Below the pieces are notes generated by a model, which searched no databases, was not told the origin of the DNA, and saw only the letters and a list, made by a program, of their open reading frames with translations. Positions 44,380 to 54,149 of a stretch of 64,000 bases of DNA are shown piece by piece. Made by a program: the position numbers and the translations under genes. Source of the stretch: Wenyingzhuangia gilva (GTDB lineage Bacteria > Bacteroidota > Bacteroidia > Flavobacteriales > Flavobacteriaceae); NCBI RefSeq assembly GCF_030519655.1, contig NZ_JAUMIT010000003.1:248001-312000 (forward strand), given 5' to 3'. Each line of letters starts with the position of its first letter. Position 1 is the first letter of the stretch.

Positions 44380-44772
44380 TTATTTCGGTTTATTTCTGGC
44401 AATAACTACATTCTGAATATGTGCAATGCTATATGCTGCCATTTGAGCTCTAGTTGCCAAATCTCCTTCGTACAAACTATCAATAGTTTTTTTCCAAATA
44501 CTTAACCAATGGTCAAAATGTTTTTGGGTAATCATATGGTTAAAAGTGGCATCTGTTTTTAAATGTTTTTGAGTAGGATTTCCTTTAAATTTAGGAACTC
44601 CAAACAAATTTGTTTCCCAAAAATCAGTTAACTTTTCCAAATGAATAGGCCATTCTTCATTAGGAATCATCTTGTTAAAAATAGGCCCTAATAAATCATC
44701 TTTCCTTATTTCATCATAAAAGGAAATTACCAATTTATTGATGTCTGTTCTGTTTTGGATGTCTTTTTTCAT
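44380..44772 (-). CDS. Group III-like truncated haemoglobin
   Basis: 130 residues from the ATG at 44772; the longer frame to 44898 overlaps the FemX-like gene. The sequence begins KKDIQNRTDINKLVISFYDEIRKD, contains IPNEEWPIHLEKLTDFWETNLFG, then THNFNHMI-like residues (ATFNHMITQKHFDHWLSIW) with a likely haem His. It is the right size for a 2-on-2 globin, which binds oxygen or nitric oxide. It starts 4 bp after the FemX-like gene. Confidence 0.88.
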   Translation of the reverse strand: MKKDIQNRTDINKLVISFYDEIRKDDLLGPIFNKMIPNEEWPIHLEKLTDFWETNLFGVPKFKGNPTQKHLKTDATFNHMITQKHFDHWLSIWKKTIDSLYEGDLATRAQMAAYSIAHIQNVVIARNKPK

Positions 44773-44776
44773 AAAC

Positions 44777-45880
44777 CTAAAGATAGTGTTCTTTATATTG
44801 ATAGATGTCGTAAAACTCTTTATTATAAGGATAATCCCAACATCCCATTCTGTGATAAAGATTTCCACCAAATCCTTTTTTATAAATATGGACTCCATGC
44901 AAAGGATGTGTTTTTTCTAAATTTGGTGCAGATCCAAACATATCGTATTCTACACACCCCCAATTTTTAGAAATTTTTATAGATTCCCATTGAAGAGCAT
45001 AACTAGCCATTTGGTTATTTTTACAAGAGGAAGAGGCTCCATATAAGTATGTTCCACGTTCTTTAGATAAAACTAAAAACATAGAAGCTAAAAACTCTCC
45101 TTCTAAATCAGCCATCAACATTTTAACGGTTACTCCTTTATTGTGGTGATCTTGATTGGTAAATATAGTGGTGAAAAAAGCTTCATCTTGTAAAGGAATG
45201 TTATGTCTAATAGCAGTGTCTTTGTAAAGTTTATACCAGTCTTTAATATGTTCAACACCATATTCTTTTACCCTAATTCCATTTTTAAAAGCTTTCTTGA
45301 TATTGTACCGAGTATTGTATCTCATGTTTTTGAGTAACTCTTTTTCTGACAGTGTTAAATCAAGAAAAAAGGTGTTTTTAGGAAGTATGTCTCCTATACT
45401 TTTTTTTAGATTCCAATGATTGGTTTTAAAATTTACACGATATTCTTGTGTTTTTGAGATAGGAGCACCAATCCAATTTCCAGATTTGTCAAAATATTCG
45501 TCTTCAATAGCCCATTGATTTTCCCAAACTAAATCATAACGAATAAACATACAATTTGAGGGAAGATGCGGTTTTATAGCTTCGGATAATTGTTCTAAAA
45601 ACAATCCTTGATTTTCAAAAGAAGGTTCTAGTTTTGGACCATAAGGGATATAGGCAAAACATTTGTTGTCATCAATCTTTTTTGTGAGAACCAATAAATC
45701 TTCTCCTGTTTTTACATCAGAGTCTTCATTGGTGTTTAGCAAATCTTTTGAGATGGTTAATTCAAACCCGAGGGGTGATAAGCCTTGATCTTTTTTAATT
45801 CGTCCCCAAAAAGGGGTTTGAGTGATGATATTTGTTTCGTTAAGTTCTTCTAATTTTTTGTTTTCTAACTGACAAATCAT
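44777..45880 (-). CDS. FemX/FemAB-like peptidyltransferase (GNAT fold)
   Basis: 367 residues. Conserved parts: TPFWGRIKKDQGL, FAYIPYGPKL, LLKNMRYNTRYNIKKAFKNGI, GEFLASMFLVL, YLYGASSS, and WGCVEYDMFGSAPN near the end. This is the FemAB-type double GNAT fold that adds amino acids from aminoacyl-tRNA to peptidoglycan precursors. Whether it acts on murein or another acceptor here is not shown. A minus-strand TAGTTTTG at 45891-45898 would leave only a very short leader. Confidence 0.85.
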   Translation of the reverse strand: MICQLENKKLEELNETNIITQTPFWGRIKKDQGLSPLGFELTISKDLLNTNEDSDVKTGEDLLVLTKKIDDNKCFAYIPYGPKLEPSFENQGLFLEQLSEAIKPHLPSNCMFIRYDLVWENQWAIEDEYFDKSGNWIGAPISKTQEYRVNFKTNHWNLKKSIGDILPKNTFFLDLTLSEKELLKNMRYNTRYNIKKAFKNGIRVKEYGVEHIKDWYKLYKDTAIRHNIPLQDEAFFTTIFTNQDHHNKGVTVKMLMADLEGEFLASMFLVLSKERGTYLYGASSSCKNNQMASYALQWESIKISKNWGCVEYDMFGSAPNLEKTHPLHGVHIYKKGFGGNLYHRMGCWDYPYNKEFYDIYQYKEHYL

Positions 45881-46010
45881 GTTTTTTTTGCAAAACTAAA
45901 AAATCAATTATTTAATATGAAATATTTTAGAATTTCTTCTTAAAAAACAATTTTCGTTGATTTTTTTAGAGACTAAAAACTAAGAAATGACTAAGAGTTA
46001 AAATAATAAT

Positions 46011-46397
46011 TTAAGGATTGATAAAATTAATATTAGTCCCGTATACTTTATAATTATTGGTAATGATATAAGCTCTTACGTGGTATCCTACTCCTGTTCT
46101 TAATTCTGTAGGAATTTCAATAGAAAATGTATCTCCTTGTATATTTCCATCAGACTTGAGAATATTATCAAATTCAGTAGTTGGATTTTTTTTTTCCCCA
46201 AAAACAAAACCATGTTCCATTATTACAAAATCACCTTTATGTATAAATTCAGCGTTAAAATACGAGTTTCCAGAAACTTTACTAATTGATGAAGTTTTTA
46301 GTCTTGGATATTCTCTTGTAGTAATTTCTTCTTTTGTACACTTAATGGATATTATAAGTACAAAAAGTAAAACAATAATTTTAAATATCGGCATCAT
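46011..46397 (-). CDS. Putative lipoprotein of unknown function
   Basis: 128 residues. N-terminal signal with a possible lipobox ending SIKC (Cys20), weak because Lys precedes the Cys. The rest (NAEFIHKGDFVIMEHGFVFGEKKNPT, then GVGYHVRAYIITNNYKVYG) looks like a single beta-sandwich. The start overlaps the stop of the barrel gene by 4 bp (ATGA), so they are coupled. The gene pair appears lineage-specific. Confidence 0.65.
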   Translation of the reverse strand: MMPIFKIIVLLFVLIISIKCTKEEITTREYPRLKTSSISKVSGNSYFNAEFIHKGDFVIMEHGFVFGEKKNPTTEFDNILKSDGNIQGDTFSIEIPTELRTGVGYHVRAYIITNNYKVYGTNINFINP

Positions 46398-47587
46398 TTT
46401 TTTAATAGAATTAAATTAATTGAAAAGCTGTTTTTTTGACCTCGAAATACTTTTTGAGCATCCAAATTGTTGAGTTGATGTGTATAGCGAAGTGAAATTT
46501 CTGCATTAAAATTATTAAAGCTTTTATGGAATCCGAGTCCTGCTAAAATACCTATTTGAGTTTTATTTATTTCAAAATCATCATTATTATTAGTAGTATA
46601 TACGATGTTGTTGTTTATAGATTCTTCATAATTTATCAGCTTAGACTTAAGATGATAATCAACATTTACTCCTCCTTGAAAATATAAATTTGTTTCTTTT
46701 TTGGAAAAGGCATATTTAAAAGATATAGGAATTGATAAGGTAGTTAAATCTATATAGGAATCATAATTTTTAAGAGTTGTATACTTAAATTCTGAACTAG
46801 ATGAAGAATAACTAGATTTTGAAAAATGTAACTCACCTTGATATGAAATTTTTTCAGAAATTCTTGGAGATTTAATAGATACTAATAATCCAAAAGTTGG
46901 GTGTATAGAGTTGTCATTAATATACGAGTACCTACTAGATTCATCTCGTGCTTTGATATACGAGTTTTTTAGACCAACAATAATCCCATATTTTATAATA
47001 TTCCATTTTTTAGATGATTTAATTTCTCTATAACCACCTCCTTTACATTTATTATATTTAATAATTAAATCTGTTAATTCTTTTTCGTCATATTTTAAAT
47101 CAACTATAATATTACTTGCATTTGTAAGACAATCATTAATAAAATAAGCTACTATACCTTTCCACCTATTATTTCTTACTTCCGTGTGACCTATCAAACG
47201 ATTTACTTCTACAAGCATCACTTCCGATTTTAAATCAAAAACATCCCCTTCTTTTTGTAAATGATACATATCTCTAGATTTATAAAGATTAGTGTTTCCT
47301 TGAACTAGGAGCTCTGCGAATTCATCTATAACAATTCTAGATTTGAATACTTTGTAATTATTGTATCCAAATTCTTTTATTTCGCTAGGGTAATATTCTT
47401 TTATTTGTTGATTTTTTTTAAATAAACAGGAAATATAATTATTAGTATCTAAACGATCTTTTATTTGACCATAGATAGTATCATTTTCAGTGGTAATGAT
47501 GTAACCATCTTTAAAAGAATTTTGAGCAAATGACTTTACACAAAAAAGCATAATCATTGACAAAGCAATAATGAGTTTTTTTTTCAT
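46394..47587 (-). CDS. Outer-membrane protein with a C-terminal beta-barrel
   Basis: 397 residues. Signal peptide ending SFAQ at about residue 22, then a Thr/Asn-rich start (FKDGYIITTENDTIYGQIKDRL) found in many flavobacterial outer-membrane proteins. Residues from about 205 form a barrel (KYGIIVGLKNS, EISLRYTHQL, FSINLILLKK). Ser/Tyr-rich loops lie around 255-275. No enzyme motif. Co-transcribed with the lipoprotein gene. Confidence 0.75.
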   Translation of the reverse strand: MKKKLIIALSMIMLFCVKSFAQNSFKDGYIITTENDTIYGQIKDRLDTNNYISCLFKKNQQIKEYYPSEIKEFGYNNYKVFKSRIVIDEFAELLVQGNTNLYKSRDMYHLQKEGDVFDLKSEVMLVEVNRLIGHTEVRNNRWKGIVAYFINDCLTNASNIIVDLKYDEKELTDLIIKYNKCKGGGYREIKSSKKWNIIKYGIIVGLKNSYIKARDESSRYSYINDNSIHPTFGLLVSIKSPRISEKISYQGELHFSKSSYSSSSSEFKYTTLKNYDSYIDLTTLSIPISFKYAFSKKETNLYFQGGVNVDYHLKSKLINYEESINNNIVYTTNNNDDFEINKTQIGILAGLGFHKSFNNFNAEISLRYTHQLNNLDAQKVFRGQKNSFSINLILLKK

Positions 47588-47735
47588 AGCAGATAATAAA
47601 ACAGTTAAATCATTATTTCATTTTCTATTTTACTTAATTTTAGAAAAGGATTATAATAATCTTAAGTGTGATTTTAAAATTTTTAATTAAAAGTAAAAAA
47701 AAAAATGTTCTAAAAAATGTTTTAATAGGCTTTTT

Positions 47736-48437
47736 TTAAAATAAGGCAACAGCCATTCCTAACAAAATAGCAACGAATTTTGGGTAACTAAATTTATGAT
47801 TTTCTGAACTTTCAAAAAGAATGACCGTAGAAATATGTAAGAAAATACCAATGATTAATGCGGTAATTTGATGTTGATAATCTTGAAAAAAATGAATTTT
47901 AGAAGCTAAAAAACTTCCTAAAGGACTCATTAAGGCAAAAGTAGTCATAAAAAATATCACTTTTTTTAAATCATATTCATGCTTTAAAAAGAAAGAGGTT
48001 AGTACAATTCCAACAGGAACTTTGTGAATAACAATGGCCCATAAAAAAGATTGATTATTGGCATAGCCTAAAGGAATTCCTTCGGAAAATGCATGAATAC
48101 AAAGACTAACAAACAACATCCATGGAAATTGTTTTTTAGCATCGTGAATATGTACATGTCCGTGTTCAGCTCCTTTAGAAAAGGACTCTAAAACCAATTG
48201 GATAATGATTCCAATGAGAATAAAAACACCTACCATTTTAGAATTTATGGTTTCCGTATGTTGGTGATCATGATCTAATAACCCAAAAGCTTCGGGCAAT
48301 AAATGACTTATGGTCATAGACAACAAATAGGCACCACTAAAAGAAAGTAGTAACTGAATAAACTTTTTATTTGGGTGACTAACGCTAACAAATAATACAC
48401 TTGCTAAGACAGATAGAATTAAATAAACGTATATCAT
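47736..48437 (-). CDS. ZIP-family divalent metal transporter
   Basis: 233 residues with about eight membrane segments. His-rich loop DHDHQHTE and HGHVHIHD in the cytoplasmic loop, the TM4 motif HAFSEGIPLG and the TM5 motif HKVPVGIV are the ZIP metal-site signatures. It would import zinc or a similar ion. The gene overlaps the methyltransferase stop by 4 bp (ATGA). Confidence 0.93.
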   Translation of the reverse strand: MIYVYLILSVLASVLFVSVSHPNKKFIQLLLSFSGAYLLSMTISHLLPEAFGLLDHDHQHTETINSKMVGVFILIGIIIQLVLESFSKGAEHGHVHIHDAKKQFPWMLFVSLCIHAFSEGIPLGYANNQSFLWAIVIHKVPVGIVLTSFFLKHEYDLKKVIFFMTTFALMSPLGSFLASKIHFFQDYQHQITALIIGIFLHISTVILFESSENHKFSYPKFVAILLGMAVALF

Positions 48438-49165
48438 TTGGTTAAAATCAAGATAAGTCTATCTGAGTTTTCAATATCAAAATCAGATAAATGATAGTCG
48501 CCAAAGATATGTTTAATTTTTAAATTGGCTTGTTTGGTATAGTGTCTGAATTTTTCTAAATCGATGGCCTTTACACGTTCCTGAAAATGTAGTTCTTCAT
48601 TGTTTTCGGTTAAATCAATTTCCTTGGTAATAAATCCATCCGTAACGTGTCTTTTAATGCGAAACTCAATCTCATCACGTGTGATTACTTCAGTATTTAC
48701 CAAGTTTTTTATTACTTTGTTTACATTCATATAATCAAGTACGGCAACACCATTTTTATTTAAACAGGCTTCAATGTTTTGTAAAACTTTAATATCATCA
48801 TTGTCGTCATCAAAATAACCAAAACTGGTAAACATATTAAAAACAGCATCTACCTTTATAGCAAAAGGTTTACGCATGTCTTGAACAATAAATTTTAGAG
48901 TACTATTGGCAAACTGATTGGCATAATCAATACTGTTTTTAGATAAATCTGCTCCAATAACAGGATAGCCAAGTGTGTTTAAAAAGATTGAATGTCTTCC
49001 TTTTCCACAAGCTAAATCTAAAATAGAATTGTCTTTAGGAAGTTTTAAAAATGAAACCAAATTTTGCATAAATACTTTGGCTTCATCGTTGTTTCTGTTT
49101 TTGTATAAAATATGATAATAACGAGTATTGAACCATTCGCTAAACCAAGTTTTAGTGTTTTCCAT
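48434..49165 (-). CDS. Class I SAM-dependent methyltransferase
   Basis: 243 residues from the ATG at 49165 (MENTKTWFSEWF); the longer frame to 49198 has no better start. SAM motif ILDLACGKGRHSIFL, VIGADLSKNSID, FIVQDMRKPF, FNMFTSFGYFDD. The target is unknown. Translationally coupled to the ZIP transporter. Confidence 0.9.
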   Translation of the reverse strand: MENTKTWFSEWFNTRYYHILYKNRNNDEAKVFMQNLVSFLKLPKDNSILDLACGKGRHSIFLNTLGYPVIGADLSKNSIDYANQFANSTLKFIVQDMRKPFAIKVDAVFNMFTSFGYFDDDNDDIKVLQNIEACLNKNGVAVLDYMNVNKVIKNLVNTEVITRDEIEFRIKRHVTDGFITKEIDLTENNEELHFQERVKAIDLEKFRHYTKQANLKIKHIFGDYHLSDFDIENSDRLILILTK

Positions 49166-49240
49166 GTACTTTTTTAATTGAAATTCAAATTTAGGCAATT
49201 TATTCTTTAGTAGTTTTATTCAAAAGACATTACAATCAAT

Positions 49241-49248
49241 TACTTTTG
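49241..49248 (+). promoter_or_regulatory. -7 element of the RlmL-type gene
   Basis: TACTTTTG, a perfect TAnnTTTG. It overlaps a TTG at 49246 and so points to the ATG at 49270 as the true start. Confidence 0.4.
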
Positions 49249-49269
49249 TGGTCTAAAATATACAAGTAT

Positions 49270-50439
49270 ATGGGAGTGAATTTTAAAATGGTAGCCATTA
49301 CCTTACAAGGTCTAGAAGAAGTTTTAAGTAATGAGTTAAAGCAATTAGGAGCTCAGGATGTAAAAGCGGGTATTAGAATGGTAGAGTTTGTTGGGGATGA
49401 GGGATTTATGTATAAAGCCAATTTGTATTTAAGAACTGCCATTAGAATTTTAAAACCTATTATTAAGTTTAAAGTTAAAAACGAAGACGATTTATATAAG
49501 AATTTATTAAAAATTCGTTGGGAAAAATATTTAGAAGTAAACGGAACTTTTGCTACCAAAGGAACCAATCAGTTTAGCGGAATTACAAGCAATACACATT
49601 ATTTGGCCTTAAAAACCAAAGATGCCATTGCTGATTATTTTATGGCAAAACATGATGCAAGACCTGATGTAGATATTAAACATCCAGATTTAAAAGTAAA
49701 TGTTCATATTGATAGATATGGATTTTGTACCGTTTCTTTAGATAGTTCTGGAGATTCTTTACACAAAAGGGGATATAGAATGAATACCAACTTGGCTCCA
49801 ATTAACGAAGTACTAGCAGCAGGTTTGGTGTTGTTGTCTGGTTACACTGGCGATCAAAATTTTATTGATCCTATGTGTGGATCGGCAACAATTTTAATTG
49901 AAGCAGCTATGGTGGCTTGTAATATTCCGGCAAACATTAACAGAAAAGAATTTGCTTTTGAAAAATGGAAAGATTACGATGAAAATTTATTTTTTGCCAT
50001 TCAAGATTCTTTAATCAAAAAAATTAGAGATCCAAAGTGTAAAATTATGGGATTTGACAAAGCTCCATCAGCAGTAAGAAAAGCCAATGAAAATATTGCT
50101 AGCGCTAATTTAGAAGAATTTATAGGGGTTCATCACATCAACTTTTTTAATTCTAAAAAAGAAGTTTTTGGACCAACCACCATTTTGTTCAACCCTCCTT
50201 ATGGAGAGCGTTTAAAGTTAGATGATATAGAAGGTTTTTATAAAAGTATAGGAGATACTTTAAAGCATAACTACCATAATTCTTCAGCTTGGTTTATTAC
50301 TTCGGATATTGAAGCTTTAAAACATGTAGGTTTAAAAACAAGTAGAAGAATTGCGATTAAAAACAGTGATTTAGATTGTAAGTTTGTGAAGTATGAAATT
50401 TACGAAGGAAGTAAAAAAGCTTCTAAAAACGATTATTAA
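49270..50439 (+). CDS. rlmL: THUMP-domain 23S rRNA guanine-N2 methyltransferase (RlmL-type)
   Basis: 389 residues from the ATG at 49270. N-terminal THUMP domain with ferredoxin-like part (about 10-160), then the UPF0020 methyltransferase: FIDPMCGSATILIEAAM, IMGFDKAPSAVRKANENI, and the catalytic NPPYGERL. Corresponds to the N-terminal half of E. coli RlmL, which methylates G2445; the RlmK half is absent, as in other stand-alone forms. Confidence 0.92.
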   Translation: MGVNFKMVAITLQGLEEVLSNELKQLGAQDVKAGIRMVEFVGDEGFMYKANLYLRTAIRILKPIIKFKVKNEDDLYKNLLKIRWEKYLEVNGTFATKGTNQFSGITSNTHYLALKTKDAIADYFMAKHDARPDVDIKHPDLKVNVHIDRYGFCTVSLDSSGDSLHKRGYRMNTNLAPINEVLAAGLVLLSGYTGDQNFIDPMCGSATILIEAAMVACNIPANINRKEFAFEKWKDYDENLFFAIQDSLIKKIRDPKCKIMGFDKAPSAVRKANENIASANLEEFIGVHHINFFNSKKEVFGPTTILFNPPYGERLKLDDIEGFYKSIGDTLKHNYHNSSAWFITSDIEALKHVGLKTSRRIAIKNSDLDCKFVKYEIYEGSKKASKNDY

Positions 50440-50457
50440 GAATTTAATTCTTTAATA

Positions 50458-50496
50458 TAAAAAGAGCTTTCTAATTTTAGAAAGCTCTTTTTTTTT
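50458..50496. terminator. Bidirectional intrinsic terminator
   Basis: AAAGAGCTTTCTAA/TTAGAAAGCTCTTT with two-base loop, A and T runs at both sides, between convergent rlmL and ftsB-like genes. Confidence 0.88.
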
Positions 50497-50788
50497 AATC
50501 TATGGTATCATATTCAATTAAATATAAATACTCATCATCTTTTTTGTAATGGTATTTTTCTCGTGCATAATTATTGATGTTTTTTTGCACGGCATGTTCT
50601 TCTATTGTTTTTCTATTTTTTTTAATTTCTGATTTATAAAACTCAATAGACTTTTCTAATTTATTAATTTCTCGGTTGTATTCTAGTTGATACAAATAAG
50701 AGTTAGAGTCAAAAAAGAGCATCCAAATAATAAAGATGACAATAACAATTGGCCCTATTATTTTTTTGTTTTTTAAGTTTAACTTCAT
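50495..50788 (-). CDS. FtsB/DivIC-type septum formation initiator
   Basis: 97 residues. One N-terminal membrane helix (IIGPIVIVIFIIWMLFF), then a coiled coil (YNREINKLEKSIEFYKSEIKKNRKTIEE) and a short C-terminus with REKYHYKKDDEYLYLIE. This is the DivIC/FtsB plan; such proteins bridge early and late divisome parts. Its ATG directly follows the Wzc stop with no gap, so translation is likely coupled to wzc. Confidence 0.88.
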   Translation of the reverse strand: MKLNLKNKKIIGPIVIVIFIIWMLFFDSNSYLYQLEYNREINKLEKSIEFYKSEIKKNRKTIEEHAVQKNINNYAREKYHYKKDDEYLYLIEYDTID

Positions 50789-53263
50789 TTATATTCCTTT
50801 TTTAGGATTAAGAATGTTTTTAATACGAGTTCTTAATGATAATTTTTCATCGGTATGATGTCCATATGAATAAGATCCGTAACCGTAACCGTAACCATAT
50901 CCGTATCTGTAGCCATATTTAGAAGTTTGAGCAAAATCATTAATGATAAAAGCAATGTTTTTTACTTCATTGTTTGTATATTTTTGATCAATCATTTTCA
51001 TCATTCCTTTTTTAGTGTACCCTTGCCTAGTAACATAAATATTGGCATCAGCATAATCCATCAAATCTAAAGCATCAGAAACGAGTCCAATAGGCGGAGT
51101 ATCAATAATGATATAATCGTATTTTCGCTTTAAATTTAAGAATAAGTCTTTTGTAGCCTGACTCAAAATTAATTCCGATGGGTTAGGAGGAATAGTTCCA
51201 GTAATAATAATATCAAGATTTTCTATCTCCGTTTTTTGTGTTACTTCTTCTAAAGATTGTTGACCAATAATATAATCTACCAATCCAAATTCATTCTCTA
51301 AATTAAAATCTCTATGAATTTTAGGTTTTCTTAAATCAAACCCTAGAAGGATGGTTTTTTTACCACTCATAGCAAAAGAACTTGCAATGTTCATAGAGGT
51401 TACTGTTTTCCCTTCACCACTAATTGATGAGGTACATAAAATGGTTTTATTAGGTTTCTTTAAATCTTCTTTGTGAAATAAGTAAGGGATGTTAGATCTT
51501 AATGCTCGGTAAGATTCTGACACAGATGATTTTGGACTGTGATACAACACCAAATTAGATTTGTTATTATTTTTACCAACAACCCCTAATACAGGAATAT
51601 GGTATAAACGCTCTAATTGTTCTACGGTATAAATATTGTCATCTAAAGCTTCTATAATAGTAATAAAAATTAACGGTAGTATAATGGCTAGTAAAATAGC
51701 AACAATATAATTAAATGATGATTTTTTTGCCAAAGGTCCTTGACCAATATCTTTTGCGTTGTCAATAATTTTTATACTTGATGAATTTGCTGCAATGGCA
51801 GCTCCGGCATCATAACTTTTTTGTTTTAAAAGATTGTAGTTGCTTTCAGAAATAGAGTAGTTTTTTTCTAACTGAATTAATTGATATTCCTTAAGAGGTA
51901 AATCCTTAATAGAAGTTTTAATTCTATTTAGTTCTTCAGTAATTTTACGAGCTTTAATTCCGTTGTATTCAATCAAAGCATCAATTCTACTTTTAATATT
52001 TTGCTTAGAAAGTTTTATTTTATTTTCTAGTTCTATAAACTCAGGATGTGTAGGGTAGATATGGTTAGATAGCAATTTCTGTTTTAGCAACAAAAAGTTA
52101 ATCAATTCTGCAATATTGGTTTGTAATCCAACATCTCCCAGTTCCGTTAAAGGAATGTTTTTAATATCAACATCATTAGTAAGCGCATTATTTTTAAGTC
52201 TTAGCAATAATTCTGTATTGTTTTTTATTTCCTTTTGCTGATTGGTGTAATCTAATATTTCTTGATAAGCTTGTTCTCCTTCACTAGATAAATTAAGGGC
52301 ATTTTTAGATTTAAAACTAATCAATTGATTTTCTAATTCTTTTAACTTGTCAGACTCCACATAAAATAAAGAATCAATAAAGTTTTTGGTTTTTACAGCA
52401 TATTCAATTTTGGTTTCTTTTTCTGCTTCTCCAAGTACATAAATAGTTTTATTGATATAATCAATCAAGCGTTTTTTATTTGCTCCTTGTAAACTTAAGT
52501 TTAAAAGTGATGTACCCATTACAGCTGTATTGATATCAATATTTTTGTAAGTAGCTACTGTTCCATTAAAAGAACTAAAACTAATGTAATAAGGGGTATT
52601 TAATATTGGTTTGTTAACCAAATGCAAATCAAACTCACAAAAAGGAGTAACAATACTTTTAGTAATATTAAAGGACTGAGTATAGTTTTGAGTATTTAAA
52701 TCAATAGACTTAGATGTGTGATTTGAGTAATTATATAGATTAAGGGTACTTTCTTGATCTTTTAAATCTAAAGAAATTTCTACTGTTTTTTCATCAGTAA
52801 AAATCAATTGAATTTTATTCCCTTGTACTTGATAACTTTTTGGATTGTTGATTTTAATAACAAAAGGTGTATAGCCATATATGTCTTTATATCTAGTTTC
52901 TAAAAGTATTTTTTCTTTCTTTAAATAGTTGATGTAAAACTGTAATGTTGAAACTACTTTTTCGTTGTGAGTTCTAGATTTAAAATCAGCTTTTATAGAT
53001 TCAACCATATCACTTGCTCCTCCCCATTTAAAAGAAATATTGGTGCTAGCAGAAAGCATTGGGTTGGTTTTTTCATCAATGGTAATTAAACTATTGATTT
53101 TATAAGTATCTGTACCCATCATGTTTTTATATTTAGCAAAAGCTAACGATATCACAACCGATAGTACAAAGAGTTTCCAGTAGCTAAAAACTTTTAGTAA
53201 ATAACTTTTAATATCAATAGATCCAAAATCCTTGGTAAAATCTTTTAAGTTTTTTGTAGACAT
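50789..53263 (-). CDS. Wzc-type polysaccharide co-polymerase and tyrosine autokinase
   Basis: 824 residues. N-terminal Wzz domain with a membrane segment (YWKLFVLSVVISLAFA), a long periplasmic coiled-coil region, a second membrane segment (YIVAILLAIILPLIFITII), then the cytoplasmic BY-kinase with Walker A SGEGKTVTSMN, Walker A' ILLGFDLRKPK and Walker B IIIDTPPIGLVSD. The tail is a Tyr/Gly cluster (KYGYRYGYGYGYGYGSYSYG), the autophosphorylation site. Controls exopolysaccharide export and length with the Wza protein encoded just upstream. No glycosyltransferases or Wzx/Wzy are adjacent. Confidence 0.95.
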   Translation of the reverse strand: MSTKNLKDFTKDFGSIDIKSYLLKVFSYWKLFVLSVVISLAFAKYKNMMGTDTYKINSLITIDEKTNPMLSASTNISFKWGGASDMVESIKADFKSRTHNEKVVSTLQFYINYLKKEKILLETRYKDIYGYTPFVIKINNPKSYQVQGNKIQLIFTDEKTVEISLDLKDQESTLNLYNYSNHTSKSIDLNTQNYTQSFNITKSIVTPFCEFDLHLVNKPILNTPYYISFSSFNGTVATYKNIDINTAVMGTSLLNLSLQGANKKRLIDYINKTIYVLGEAEKETKIEYAVKTKNFIDSLFYVESDKLKELENQLISFKSKNALNLSSEGEQAYQEILDYTNQQKEIKNNTELLLRLKNNALTNDVDIKNIPLTELGDVGLQTNIAELINFLLLKQKLLSNHIYPTHPEFIELENKIKLSKQNIKSRIDALIEYNGIKARKITEELNRIKTSIKDLPLKEYQLIQLEKNYSISESNYNLLKQKSYDAGAAIAANSSSIKIIDNAKDIGQGPLAKKSSFNYIVAILLAIILPLIFITIIEALDDNIYTVEQLERLYHIPVLGVVGKNNNKSNLVLYHSPKSSVSESYRALRSNIPYLFHKEDLKKPNKTILCTSSISGEGKTVTSMNIASSFAMSGKKTILLGFDLRKPKIHRDFNLENEFGLVDYIIGQQSLEEVTQKTEIENLDIIITGTIPPNPSELILSQATKDLFLNLKRKYDYIIIDTPPIGLVSDALDLMDYADANIYVTRQGYTKKGMMKMIDQKYTNNEVKNIAFIINDFAQTSKYGYRYGYGYGYGYGSYSYGHHTDEKLSLRTRIKNILNPKKGI

Positions 53264-53272
53264 TAACTTGTT

Positions 53273-54052
53273 TTATAATGAATTAATGAATAAAAATGTA
53301 GTGACTGCAACGGTAAAAGTTGATAAAATAGTGTTAAACACACTTAGACCTGTAGTTCCTACACCAATAGGCTTTTGTTTAATAGGTTTGATGTTAATGA
53401 TATCGTTGTTTTTAATTAAAAAAACATCAGAATTAAAAGTGTTGATATCAGTAAGGTCAACCTCATATTTTTTTAAACCATCTTCTTCTTGTCTAATGAC
53501 TTCTACATTGGTTCTGTTACCATATTCTGTAACATCACCTGAGTTTGCAATGGCATCAATAATATTGGCTTCGTATTGCATTAAGTAATTGGTTCCAGGT
53601 TTTCCTATTTGTCCAAGAATCGTATATTTTATTCCAGCATATTTTACTTCTACAAAAAAGCTATCTGTATTTTGAATATATTTAGCTAATTCTTTTTCAA
53701 TATGAACTCTAATTTCATCTATTGTAAAGCCAAGAACATTCATTTCTCCAATATAAGGAAGTCTAATGTTTCCATGTGGATCTATTCTATATCCAGATAA
53801 ATAAGGATTTATATTGTTAACTCCATTAGATTGTTGTCCACTGTTGGCCAAAGAATTAAAAAACTCTGTTAATTCTTTATCTTTAGAAGAGACTTTAATA
53901 ATAAGGATATCATTTACTTGAGTTTTAAAAGTTTTGTGTTGTAAATTGTAAATTTCATCAGAAGTACTTCCTTGTAAATAGGTTGTTCTTTTGTTACTAA
54001 CACAAGAAATTAAAAAACTTAAAGATAGAAAGGCGATAAGGAGTTTTTTCAT
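53273..54052 (-). CDS. Wza-type polysaccharide export lipoprotein
   Basis: 259 residues. Lipoprotein signal with lipobox LISC (Cys17), a polysaccharide-export domain (FKTQVNDILIIKV, GYRIDPHGNIRLPYIGEMNVLGFTIDEI), one clear SLBB domain (YTILGQIGKPGTNYLM) and a C-terminal membrane-spanning stretch (TILSTFTVAVTTFLFI). It forms the outer-membrane exit for a capsule or exopolysaccharide. It is shorter than E. coli Wza. Nine bp upstream of wzc, same operon. Confidence 0.93.
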   Translation of the reverse strand: MKKLLIAFLSLSFLISCVSNKRTTYLQGSTSDEIYNLQHKTFKTQVNDILIIKVSSKDKELTEFFNSLANSGQQSNGVNNINPYLSGYRIDPHGNIRLPYIGEMNVLGFTIDEIRVHIEKELAKYIQNTDSFFVEVKYAGIKYTILGQIGKPGTNYLMQYEANIIDAIANSGDVTEYGNRTNVEVIRQEEDGLKKYEVDLTDINTFNSDVFLIKNNDIINIKPIKQKPIGVGTTGLSVFNTILSTFTVAVTTFLFINSL

Positions 54053-54149
54053 TTAACTAAAATAATGGCTCTAAGCACAAATATAAAACTATAAAATTGA
54101 GTATCTAATTTTAATTTGCTTTACTTTTACGCCTGTTTTATTGTGATAT

